A stretch of 14,216 nucleotides of DNA from an uncultured Eubacteriales bacterium (GTDB lineage: Bacteria; Bacillota; Clostridia; Lachnospirales; Lachnospiraceae). The position numbers were made by a program, and so were the translations under genes. The notes below the pieces were generated by a model. That model was not told where the DNA came from, searched no databases, and saw only the letters and a program-made list of their open reading frames with translations. Below, piece after piece: positions 6,987-13,799 of the stretch (the stretch's first letter is position 1; each line of letters starts with the position of its first letter). The stretch lies in assembly GCA_900549105.1 (NCBI GenBank), contig URND01000080.1, positions 1 through 14,216 on the forward strand, in the 5' to 3' direction.

Positions 6987-7015
6987 ATTATAACGAATCG
7001 TCTTTAAATTGTCAA
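6987..7015 (-). promoter_or_regulatory. Consensus sigma-A promoter of the rex operon
   Basis: On the minus strand, -35 TTGACA (7010-7015) and -10 TATAAT (6987-6992) are both perfect matches with a 17-base spacer. Transcription should begin near 6980, about 64 bases before the rex ATG. No other promoter is obvious before the end of the alr gene. Confidence 0.85.
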
Positions 7016-7040
7016 ACTCTCTTTGTTAAATTTTATGCAG

Positions 7041-7069
7041 TTTACACAATTTTTCTTCTGTGCTAAAAT
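7041..7069 (+). promoter_or_regulatory. Sigma-A promoter of the ABC-F gene
   Basis: -35 TTTACA (7041-7046), a 17-base spacer and -10 TAAAAT (7064-7069) give five of six matches in each box. The start would be near 7076, leaving a leader of about 75 bases. The promoter is back-to-back with the rex promoter, with about 25 bases between the two -35 boxes. Confidence 0.7.
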
Positions 7070-7091
7070 AGATGGCGGATACGAAAGCTTT

Positions 7092-7141
7092 AAAGGAATG
7101 GGGCGGTGCATTTTACTGCCGTTATTCCACGGAAAGGAATG
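7092..7141 (+). promoter_or_regulatory. Structured leader of the ABC-F gene with duplicated ribosome-site sequence
   Basis: A hairpin spans 7095-7128: GGAAT plus GGGGCGGT pair with ACTGCC, a bulged G, TT and ATTCC around a 7-base loop. The string AAAGGAATG occurs twice, at 7092-7100 inside the 5' arm and at 7133-7141 as the ribosome site of the ABC-F gene. The ATTCC arm can pair with either copy. No U-run follows the hairpin, so it does not look like a plain terminator. Confidence 0.45.
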
Positions 7142-7150
7142 TAAATTTAT

Positions 7151-9118
7151 ATGATACTTGCATGTCACCACATTTCCAAAGCCTTTGGAACTGACGTGAT
7201 ACTTAATGATATATCTTTTCATATTGAAGATTACGAGAAAGCTGCTATTGTCGGCATCAACGGCGCAGGAAAGTCCACACTTCTTAAAATCATCATGGAG
7301 GAACTGGCGCCCGATGAGGGAACGGTAACCCTGTCCAAAGGGAAAACCATCGGCTATCTTGCCCAACATCATTCCAGAGATTCCCACCGCACAATTTATG
7401 AAGAACTGCTGGATGTAAAAAAGGACCTCATCGCCCTGGAACAGCGAATGGCCGAGGCGGAACTGGCCATGAAGGATGCACAGGGGGAAGAACTGGAAAG
7501 TCTTTTAAAAACCTATGCCCGGCTGCGTCAGTCCTTTGAGGACCAAAACGGCTATGCCTATCGAAGCGAGGTTGTCGGCGTACTTAAGGGGCTTGGATTT
7601 GAAGAAGAGGAATTTAATAAGGAAGTGCATCTTCTCTCCGGCGGACAGAAAACCCGGGTAGCCCTCGGCCGTCTTCTTCTGGCGAAACCGGATATACTTC
7701 TCCTTGATGAGCCGACCAATCATCTGGATATGAATTCGACGGCATGGCTGGAAACCTTTCTTATGAATTATAAAGGTTCAGTTATCATCGTGGCCCATGA
7801 CCGTTATTTCCTTGACAAAGTTGTGACAAAAATTATCGAAATTGACCACCATGAAGGACACGTTTTTAAGGGAAATTACACGGATTACGCCGCAAAGAAA
7901 GCGCAAATCCGCAATATTCAGCGCAAAGCCTGGCTGAATCAGCAGGCAGAAATCGCCCATCAGGAAGCCGTTATTCAAAAACTCCGTTCCTTCAACCGGG
8001 AAAAATCCATCAAGCGGGCGGAAAGCCGCGAAAAAATGCTGGATAAGATGGAAGTTATCGAGAAACCTTTTGAGGAAGAAGCCGGCATGCGTATTTTGCT
8101 GAAACCGGATACTGTCAGCGGGAATGACGTCCTCTTTGTTGAACATATGACGAAAAGCTTTGACGGCACTTATTTATTCCAGGATATTTCCATGGATATC
8201 CGCCGGGGTGAGCGGGTCGCTCTGATCGGCGATAACGGCGCCGGAAAGACAACTATATTAAAAATCATTAATGGCCTTCTTCCCGCCGACACATGTGAAC
8301 TTCGGTTGGGAGCCAAAGTACATATCGGCTATTACGACCAGGAACATCAGGTGCTTCACGATGAAAAAACGATTTTTGAAGAAATATCCGATGACTATCC
8401 GACATTAAATAACACAAGAATCCGAAATGTCCTCGCTGCTTTTCTCTTCACGGGAGATGATGTTTTTAAACCTATCAAAACATTAAGCGGCGGTGAACGG
8501 GGCCGCGTGTCTATGGCCAAACTTATGCTCTCCCACGCCAATTTCCTTATCCTGGATGAGCCGACGAACCATCTGGACATCCAGTCCCGGGAGATTCTCG
8601 AGGAAGCGCTTCAAAATTATACGGGAACTGTCCTTTATGTCTCCCATGACCGTTATTTTATCAATCAGACAGCCACACGGATTCTGGATTTGACCGGCGG
8701 TGGGCTTAACAGTTATTCGGGGAACTATGATGACTATCTTGAAAAGAAGGAACATCCTTCCATCGATTCTTCCGGCGGATTTAAAAATGTTCCATCCCCG
8801 GTTTCCGGCAGCGCTCCTTCTTCAGTCGGCCCTGAGACCCAGGCCGGCGATACTCCGGCAAAACCGGCCGGAAAAGATGATTACCTGCGCCAGAAGGAAG
8901 AACAAGCGAAGGAACGCAAACGCCAGAATCAGATTAAACGCGTTGAAAACCGTATCAGCGAAATTGAAAACCGCATCAACGCCCTGGATGAACTGCTGAC
9001 TCAGGATGACGTCGCCACCGATGTCAAACGCCTGATGGAAATCAATGAAGAACATGAACAGCTGGACGAAGAATTGCTCGAACTCATGGAAGAATGGGAA
9101 ACATTAATCGACGGATAA
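7151..9118 (+). CDS. ABC-F family ATP-binding protein (translation-factor type)
   Basis: A 655-residue soluble protein with two ATPase domains and no membrane domain. Domain 1 has Walker A GINGAGKST (35-43), signature LSGGQ (162-166) and Walker B LLLDEPTNHLD (183-193). Domain 2 has GDNGAGKTT (360-368), LSGGE (445-449) and LILDEPTNHLD (466-476). The interdomain linker (~240-305, rich in K, R and Q) is the P-site tRNA interaction motif of ABC-F proteins, which act at the ribosomal E site. A low-complexity P/S/G/A stretch (~540-575) leads to a C-terminal coiled coil (RQNQIKRVENRISEIENRI..., ~590-650). This architecture is that of the YdiF/Uup-like housekeeping branch rather than the shorter antibiotic-resistance ABC-Fs. 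It has its own promoter and a structured leader. The ribosome site AAAGGAA lies about 11 bases before the ATG. Confidence 0.95.
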   Translation: MILACHHISKAFGTDVILNDISFHIEDYEKAAIVGINGAGKSTLLKIIMEELAPDEGTVTLSKGKTIGYLAQHHSRDSHRTIYEELLDVKKDLIALEQRMAEAELAMKDAQGEELESLLKTYARLRQSFEDQNGYAYRSEVVGVLKGLGFEEEEFNKEVHLLSGGQKTRVALGRLLLAKPDILLLDEPTNHLDMNSTAWLETFLMNYKGSVIIVAHDRYFLDKVVTKIIEIDHHEGHVFKGNYTDYAAKKAQIRNIQRKAWLNQQAEIAHQEAVIQKLRSFNREKSIKRAESREKMLDKMEVIEKPFEEEAGMRILLKPDTVSGNDVLFVEHMTKSFDGTYLFQDISMDIRRGERVALIGDNGAGKTTILKIINGLLPADTCELRLGAKVHIGYYDQEHQVLHDEKTIFEEISDDYPTLNNTRIRNVLAAFLFTGDDVFKPIKTLSGGERGRVSMAKLMLSHANFLILDEPTNHLDIQSREILEEALQNYTGTVLYVSHDRYFINQTATRILDLTGGGLNSYSGNYDDYLEKKEHPSIDSSGGFKNVPSPVSGSAPSSVGPETQAGDTPAKPAGKDDYLRQKEEQAKERKRQNQIKRVENRISEIENRINALDELLTQDDVATDVKRLMEINEEHEQLDEELLELMEEWETLIDG

Positions 9119-9120
9119 AT

Positions 9121-9138
9121 GTGCGCCGCCGGGCGCAC
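9121..9138 (+). terminator. Short GC hairpin after the ABC-F stop
   Basis: GTGCGCC (9121-9127) and GGCGCAC (9132-9138) form a perfect 7-bp stem with a 4-base loop two bases after the stop codon. No T-run follows directly, so alone it is more likely an RNA 3'-end stabiliser or part of a tandem terminator with the next hairpin. Confidence 0.4.
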
Positions 9139-9146
9139 CACTTAAA

Positions 9147-9178
9147 AAGGCCGGAACCTTTCTGCAGATTCCGGCCTT
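9147..9178 (-). terminator. Terminator between converging ABC-F and GntR genes
   Basis: AAGGCCGGAA (9147-9156) and TTCCGGCCTT (9169-9178) form a perfect 10-bp stem with a 12-base loop. Read on the minus strand it is followed by TTTTTAAG, a good U-run for ending the gntR transcript. Read on the plus strand the tail is TTCTATATTATT, so it may also work for the ABC-F gene. Confidence 0.75.
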
Positions 9179-9224
9179 CTATATTATTCTGCTATCCTAT
9201 TCCGCTGCATCGGCTGCAGCTTTA

Positions 9225-9884
9225 TTACTCCACTGCGTGGATTGCATCATTCGATTTCCAGCTCTCCACCGCATTATCAATATGCTGTTTTGCCAAATCG
9301 GCCGCCGCATCGGCCTGACCTTTTTTTATGGCATCCAGAATCGCCCCATGTTCCTCAAAGGAGCTCTTCGCCCGCTTTTCATCCTGGAGCGCAGACTTCC
9401 GCACCTGTTGGACATATTCATGAAAGGTTCTCAGCATATGTTCCAGAAGATGACTGCCCGAGGCAGCATACATTAAATCATGAAACTTATTATCACATTT
9501 ATAGACCTGTTCCCACAGTTCTTTTTTTCGATAATATTCGGACATATAAAGCACTTCTTCCATGGCTTCAATCTGTTCATCCGTAATATTTTCAACGGCC
9601 CACCGGGCCGCCAGGCCCTCCAGCAGCGAGCGAATCGCATAAACATCCTTCACATCTTTGCCATGAATATTGTGGACATAAGCGCCTCTGTTCGGAATTG
9701 TGTCCACAAGGCCCTCCAGCGCCAATTGGCGAATGGCTTCCCGCACCGGCGTCCGGCTCACACCATAGACTTTCGCCAACGCATTCTCTCTCAGTTCCTC
9801 CTGATCTCTGAATGTACCCGAAAGGATATCGGAACGGAGATTCTGATAAACTTTTTCTGTCAGCGAATATTCATTTTTTAACAT
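9225..9884 (-). CDS. GntR family transcriptional regulator, FCD (FadR) subfamily
   Basis: A 219-residue regulator. The N-terminal GntR winged helix (~8-72) includes KVYQNLRSDILSGTF, the recognition helix region GVSRTPVREAIRQLALEGLV and the wing PNRGAYV. The C-terminal FCD ligand domain (~80-205) carries the expected metal ligands D131, H135, H179 and H201 in DNKFHDLMY, FEEHGAIL and AKQHID. FCD regulators usually sense organic acids bound at such a metal. The ATG has a strong TAGGAGG seven bases upstream. It begins 11 bases after the Re-citrate synthase-like gene, so the two form an operon. A perfect palindrome typical of this subfamily covers the operon promoter, which makes autoregulation likely. 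The ligand is not visible from sequence; a citrate-pathway metabolite is an inference from context. Confidence 0.95.
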   Translation of the reverse strand: MLKNEYSLTEKVYQNLRSDILSGTFRDQEELRENALAKVYGVSRTPVREAIRQLALEGLVDTIPNRGAYVHNIHGKDVKDVYAIRSLLEGLAARWAVENITDEQIEAMEEVLYMSEYYRKKELWEQVYKCDNKFHDLMYAASGSHLLEHMLRTFHEYVQQVRKSALQDEKRAKSSFEEHGAILDAIKKGQADAAADLAKQHIDNAVESWKSNDAIHAVE

Positions 9885-9895
9885 AATGCGGCCTC

Positions 9896-11290
9896 CTAAG
9901 CCCCGATGGTATAATTGCAGGCTTTACATCCTTCATCAATCACTTTTAAAAGTTCCTCATCCGTCAGCGACGTTACACGGCCGCTCTCATATTCCTTATC
10001 CACCCATTCTTTGACATAAGAAATCAATGGGTCGGATTTCGTCACACATTTATCGCCCTTTAAGCGGAAATATGTATTAATCCAATGAGCAATACCTGCC
10101 AGCCCGGAAGTATTTGAAACAGCCACCATTACCGGCCGGTTCAAGAATTTCTCCGTATCAAAAATATTATAGATTTCCTCATTTTTAAGCAGACCATCCG
10201 CATGTATTCCTGCCCGCGTCACATTAAAATTCTTGCCGACAAACGGTGTTCTGGACGGAAGTTTATAGCCGATTTCTTTTTCATAATACTCCGCCATCTC
10301 CGTAATCACCGTTGTATCCATACCATCCAGCGTTCCCCGGAGCTGTGCATACTCAAAAACCATAGCCTCCAGCGGCGTATTTCCTGTCCGCTCGCCAATG
10401 CCGAAGAGGGAACAGTTGACCGCGCTGGCGCCATAGAGCCAGGCTGTCGAAGAATTGACAACCGCCTTATAAAAATCATTATGGCCATGCCATTCAATCA
10501 TGTTGGAAGGCACGCCGGCATGAACATTTAAGCCGTAAATAATTCCCGGAACTGACCTCGGAATAGCCGCACCGGTAAAGTTGACGCCATAGCCCATCGT
10601 ATCGCAGGCCCGAATCTTAATCGGTATGCCATAGCTCTCACCCAATCTCTGAAGCTCCAGACAAAACGGAATAACAAAACCGTAAATATCGGAACGGGTA
10701 ATATCCTCCAGATGGCATCTCGGCCGCACACCCGTTTCCAGGCACTCCCGGACAACACTCAGATAATGCTCCATCGCCTGCTTGCGGGTCATCTTCATTT
10801 TATAAAAAATATGATAATCGGAACAGCTGACCAGAATTCCCGTCTCCTTAATCCCCATCTCCCGTACAAGCTCAAAATCCTTTTTATTCGCCCGAATCCA
10901 GGAAGTGATTTCCGGGAACTCATAGCCCCGCTCCATACATTTATAAACCGCATTTCGGTCTTTTTCACTGTAAAGGAAAAATTCACTCTGGCGGATAATT
11001 CCCTTCGGGCCGCTCAAACGGTGCATATAATCAAATAATGTTACAATCTGTTCGGTGGAATAAGGGGCCCGGGACTGCTGTCCATCACGAAAGGTTGTAT
11101 CCGTTATCCAGATTTCCTCCGGCATGTTCGGGGGCACAACCCGGTGATTAAAAACAATCTTCGGCACTTCTTCATATGGGAAAAGATTTCTGAAAACATT
11201 CGGCTCTTTAACATCCTGAAGGGCATAAAAATGCTCTTCCAAAGTCAGCAGATTGTCATGGGGATTCATGACCACATTGCGATTATCCAT
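9896..11290 (-). CDS. Re-citrate synthase-like enzyme (homocitrate/isopropylmalate synthase superfamily)
   Basis: A 464-residue DRE-TIM metallolyase. The metal- and substrate-binding signature is WITDTTFRDGQQSR at 61-74. RACDTMGYG (228-235) and HGHND at 268-272 (the metal-binding histidine pair) follow, then FGIGERTGNTPLEAM. Its length and N-terminal extension match the Re-type citrate synthases described from Clostridium kluyveri, not classical LeuA or NifV, and it lacks the LeuA regulatory domain. Such enzymes condense acetyl-CoA with oxaloacetate in anaerobes that lack the usual Si-citrate synthase. The icd gene directly upstream supports this role. These proteins are often mislabelled as histone-lysine methyltransferase or isopropylmalate synthase. 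The ATG has AGGAG eight bases upstream. Substrate assignment is by family and context, so homocitrate synthase remains a possibility. Confidence 0.8.
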   Translation of the reverse strand: MDNRNVVMNPHDNLLTLEEHFYALQDVKEPNVFRNLFPYEEVPKIVFNHRVVPPNMPEEIWITDTTFRDGQQSRAPYSTEQIVTLFDYMHRLSGPKGIIRQSEFFLYSEKDRNAVYKCMERGYEFPEITSWIRANKKDFELVREMGIKETGILVSCSDYHIFYKMKMTRKQAMEHYLSVVRECLETGVRPRCHLEDITRSDIYGFVIPFCLELQRLGESYGIPIKIRACDTMGYGVNFTGAAIPRSVPGIIYGLNVHAGVPSNMIEWHGHNDFYKAVVNSSTAWLYGASAVNCSLFGIGERTGNTPLEAMVFEYAQLRGTLDGMDTTVITEMAEYYEKEIGYKLPSRTPFVGKNFNVTRAGIHADGLLKNEEIYNIFDTEKFLNRPVMVAVSNTSGLAGIAHWINTYFRLKGDKCVTKSDPLISYVKEWVDKEYESGRVTSLTDEELLKVIDEGCKACNYTIGA

Positions 11291-11351
11291 AATTCACACT
11301 CCTGTTCCTGTCTCACTTAATTGCTTTAATAAACTAATTTGTGAATGTCTA

Positions 11352-11375
11352 TGTATAATTGTATACAATTATACA
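11352..11375. promoter_or_regulatory. 24-bp perfect palindrome, probable GntR/FCD operator
   Basis: The half TGTATAATTGTA (11352-11363) is followed immediately by its exact reverse complement (11364-11375). The centre reads ATTGTATACAAT, containing TTGTATACAA, a core typical of FCD-subfamily GntR operators. It covers the -10 box and most of the spacer of the promoter for the Re-citrate synthase-gntR operon, a position that would exclude RNA polymerase when bound. Confidence 0.8.
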
Positions 11376-11386
11376 GTTTCTGTCAA
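11358..11386 (-). promoter_or_regulatory. Promoter of the Re-citrate synthase-gntR operon
   Basis: On the minus strand, -35 TTGACA (11381-11386, perfect), a 17-base spacer and -10 TACAAT (11358-11363). The start is expected near 11351, about 60 bases before the ATG. It lies after the icd terminator, so this operon can be expressed independently of icd. Confidence 0.8.
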
Positions 11387-11390
11387 TATA

Positions 11391-11439
11391 AAAATCCCCC
11401 TCTGCCCTATCATCATCGATAGCTGTAAAGGGGGATTTT
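11391..11439 (-). terminator. Intrinsic terminator of icd
   Basis: AAAATCCCCCT (11391-11401) and AGGGGGATTTT (11429-11439) form an 11-bp stem. A second small stem (CTATC/GATAG) sits in the loop. Minus-strand transcription ends the stem in GGGGGATTTTTATATT, a good U-rich tail. It begins 17 bases after the icd stop. Confidence 0.85.
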
Positions 11440-11456
11440 ATTTTTGATAATTTAAT

Positions 11457-12665
11457 TTACATCATCGCTTCCAGGTTTTCACGAATCGCTTTAATAAAGT
11501 CTTCGCTGCTGAGAGCTGTAACTTCATCAAGGGTTGTCAAAAGCACTAAATCTTTTGTCATCTTTCCGGATTCAATTGTCTGAATCGTTGCTTTTTCCAG
11601 TTTGTCCGCAAACTCCATAAGGGCCTTATTTTCGTCCAGCTCGCCGCGTTTGCGAAGGGCCCCGGTCCAAGCAAAAATAGTTGCCACCGAGTTGGTGGAT
11701 GTCTCTTCGCCGGCCAGATATTTGTAATAATGTCTCTGCACGGTGCCATGGGCCGCTTCGTACTCATAATAACCTTCCGGAGATACAAGCACGGATGTCA
11801 TCATAGCCAGTGAACCGAAGGCTGAGGATACCATATCGCTCATCACATCGCCGTCATAATTCTTGCAGGCCCAGATGAAACCGCCTTCCGACTTCATAAC
11901 ACGGGCTACCGCATCATCAATCAATGTGTAGAAGTATTCCAGGCCGGCAGCCTCAAAGGCTTCCGCATAATCCGCATCATAAATTTCCTGGAAAATATCT
12001 TTAAATGTATGATCGTATTTTTTAGAAATTGTATCTTTTGTTGCGAACCACAAATCCTGTTTTGTATCCAGCGCATATTTAAAGCAGCTATGGGCAAAGC
12101 TTCGAATGGACGCTTCCGTATTATGTACGCCCTGGGCAATACCCGGTCCATCAAACTCATGTACCAGCTCCCGCATTTCTGTTCCGTCAGCCGCTGTGTA
12201 TACCAGTTCCACTTTGCCTGCTCCCGGAACCTTCATCTCTGTTGCTTTATAAATATCGCCGTAGGCATGTCTCGCCAGCGTAATCGGCTTTGTCCATGTC
12301 TTTACATTCGGCTCAATACCCTTTACAATAATCGGCGCACGGAAAACCGTACCGTCCAAAATCGCGCGAATCGTTCCATTCGGGCTCTTCCACATTTCTT
12401 TCAGATTATATTCATCCATGCGGGCAGCATTCGGAGTAATCGTCGCACATTTTACGGCAACGCCATACTTTTTCGTAGCCTCTGCGGAGTCCACAGTCAC
12501 CTGGTCATCCGTTGCATTACGGTATTCCAGCCCCAAATCATAATACTCTGTATTTAATTCTACAAATGGCGCCAGTAATTCATCTTTAATCATTTTCCAG
12601 AGAATACGGGTCATCTCGTCGCCATCCATCTCAACCAATGGTGTCGTCATTTTAATTTTGTCCAT
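11457..12665 (-). CDS. icd: NADP-dependent isocitrate dehydrogenase, dimeric type II
   Basis: A 402-residue enzyme oxidising isocitrate to 2-oxoglutarate with NADP+ and Mg2+/Mn2+. It belongs to the homodimeric, eukaryote-like subfamily, not the E. coli type. The substrate loop is SPNGTIR at 94-100 with R109 in VFRAPI. Metal ligands are D250 and, in NYDGDVMSD, D273 and D277. The coenzyme loop AAHGTVQRHYYKY carries R311 and H312, which mark NADP rather than NAD preference. The ATG has AGGAGG eight bases upstream, with a promoter ahead and a terminator behind. Paired with the adjacent Re-citrate synthase-like gene it would feed glutamate synthesis; no aconitase gene is present in this window. 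Confidence 0.96.
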   Translation of the reverse strand: MDKIKMTTPLVEMDGDEMTRILWKMIKDELLAPFVELNTEYYDLGLEYRNATDDQVTVDSAEATKKYGVAVKCATITPNAARMDEYNLKEMWKSPNGTIRAILDGTVFRAPIIVKGIEPNVKTWTKPITLARHAYGDIYKATEMKVPGAGKVELVYTAADGTEMRELVHEFDGPGIAQGVHNTEASIRSFAHSCFKYALDTKQDLWFATKDTISKKYDHTFKDIFQEIYDADYAEAFEAAGLEYFYTLIDDAVARVMKSEGGFIWACKNYDGDVMSDMVSSAFGSLAMMTSVLVSPEGYYEYEAAHGTVQRHYYKYLAGEETSTNSVATIFAWTGALRKRGELDENKALMEFADKLEKATIQTIESGKMTKDLVLLTTLDEVTALSSEDFIKAIRENLEAMM

Positions 12666-12698
12666 AGGTGCTTCCTCCTGACTTGAATTCTAACCCCA

Positions 12699-12727
12699 AT
12701 CATATAATAACTTGATAAATTATGCAA
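12699..12727 (-). promoter_or_regulatory. Probable promoter of icd
   Basis: On the minus strand, -35 TTGCAT (12722-12727), a 17-base spacer and -10 TATGAT (12699-12704). It lies about 35 bases before the icd ATG. I see no TTGTATACAA-like operator here, so the GntR regulator may not act on icd. Confidence 0.6.
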
Positions 12728-12744
12728 GAATATTTTTTAAGACA

Positions 12745-12773
12745 TTCAATTTTTATACTAAATGACATATATT
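12745..12773 (+). promoter_or_regulatory. Possible promoter of the subtilase gene
   Basis: -35-like TTCAAT (12745-12750), 17 bases, then -10-like TATATT (12768-12773), just ahead of the protease gene. The whole stretch is AT-rich, so chance matches are easy and this is tentative. Confidence 0.35.
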
Positions 12774-12795
12774 ATATAAAAAAACAGGCGATTCT

Positions 12796-13719
12796 ATGTA
12801 TCTATCACGTAAAATTATTCACGCTGACAGTCCGCGGCTTCGGTCCTATACCGGAAAGTCCATAGGTGTCGCCGTCCTGGATACCGGCATTTATCCTCAT
12901 GAAGATTTCATTTTCCCTTCAAATAGAATTGTTGCCTTTAAAGATTTTATTCACCACCGGCCGGAGCGCTATGATGACAACGGCCACGGAACCCATGTCT
13001 GCGGCATTATCGCAGGCAACGGAAAACACTCGGAAGGCAGATACCGGGGGATTGCTCCGGGAGCCCATCTGATTGTCGGAAAGGTTCTGGACTCCTCGGG
13101 AAACGGCTCTATTCCCCATATTCTCGATGCGATTCGATGGGTCATTGACAACCGGCAGCTTTATAATATCCGTATTCTTAACATTTCCGTCGGCTCAGAG
13201 AGTACCGATGTGGACGAAGAAAAATCCATCTTGGTCCAAAGCGTCAACGCGGCCTGGGATAATGGGATTACTGTTATTGTGGCCGCCGGAAATAACGGTC
13301 CAAAACAGATGTCAGTAACCTCCCCCGGAATCAGCCGGAAGGTCATTACCGTCGGCTCCTCCGATGATGATAAAGCCATCATGCTCGGCGGCAACAGGAT
13401 TCATAACTATTCCGGACGGGGCCCCACAAAACGGATGATTCCAAAGCCGGACATCGTTGCTCCCGGTTCCGACATCATCTCCTGCTGTCCGCCCTATTAC
13501 GGAAATTCTTCCGGCTATACCGCCCGTAGCGGCACCTCCATGGCGACCCCCATCGTCTCCGGTGCCGCTGCCCTTTTTTTAGGCAAATATCCGGAGATGA
13601 CAAATGAACAGGTCAAATATTATCTGCAAAATACGGCCACGGATCTCCATCTTCCCCGCAATCAGCAGGGGTATGGGCTGCTGAATGTGGAGCGGTTGCT
13701 TCTGTCTCCAAAGCCTTAA
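12796..13719 (+). CDS. S8 family serine peptidase (subtilisin-like), no signal peptide
   Basis: A 307-residue protease consisting almost only of the catalytic domain. The triad is visible: D29 in VAVLDTGIYPHEDF, H64 in DDNGHGTHVCGIIAG and S248 in SGTSMATPIVSGAAAL. The oxyanion-hole Asn is N166 in VAAGNNGP. There is no hydrophobic signal peptide and no propeptide: the catalytic domain begins about 20 residues from the start. That resembles intracellular subtilisins, although those usually have a short inhibitory N-terminal extension. The ribosome site is weak (AGGCG), but no better in-frame start exists. It is transcribed away from icd across a 130-base gap and converges on the MATE gene. Substrates are unknown. 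Confidence 0.93.
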   Translation: MYLSRKIIHADSPRLRSYTGKSIGVAVLDTGIYPHEDFIFPSNRIVAFKDFIHHRPERYDDNGHGTHVCGIIAGNGKHSEGRYRGIAPGAHLIVGKVLDSSGNGSIPHILDAIRWVIDNRQLYNIRILNISVGSESTDVDEEKSILVQSVNAAWDNGITVIVAAGNNGPKQMSVTSPGISRKVITVGSSDDDKAIMLGGNRIHNYSGRGPTKRMIPKPDIVAPGSDIISCCPPYYGNSSGYTARSGTSMATPIVSGAAALFLGKYPEMTNEQVKYYLQNTATDLHLPRNQQGYGLLNVERLLLSPKP

Positions 13720-13759
13720 TTTTATCTTAATTCCGGCTTTGTCCTGCGAATACAAAAAA

Positions 13760-13793
13760 GGAGAGTTTCCCTGAACTTCCATGGAAACTCTCC
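13760..13793 (-). terminator. Terminator of the MATE transporter gene, possibly bidirectional
   Basis: GGAGAGTTTCC (13760-13770) and GGAAACTCTCC (13783-13793) form a perfect 11-bp stem with a 12-base loop. On the minus strand it is followed by TTTTTTGTATT, a good U-run, six bases past the MATE stop. On the plus strand the tail is poor, but the stem may still protect the subtilase mRNA end. Confidence 0.85.
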
Positions 13794-13799
13794 CCCTGA

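Noticed and set aside
7023..7040. Second Rex-like site TTGTTAAATTTTATGCAG near the ABC-F promoter
   Set aside because: Only the left half fits the operator; the right half matches three of seven positions, so it is not listed as a feature.
7072..7194. Plus-strand 40-codon frame starting MADTKALKEW ahead of and into the ABC-F gene
   Set aside because: Its ATG lies at or before the predicted transcription start (~7076) and has no ribosome site.
7151..9118. Antibiotic-resistance ABC-F (Vga/Lsa/OptrA type)
   Set aside because: The length, C-terminal coiled coil and linker resemble the housekeeping YdiF/Uup-like group; nothing in the sequence points to resistance.
12009..12557. Plus-strand open frame (182 codons) opposite icd
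   Set aside because: It is a shadow of the conserved icd frame; its composition is rich in Cys, Arg and Ile with no domain pattern.
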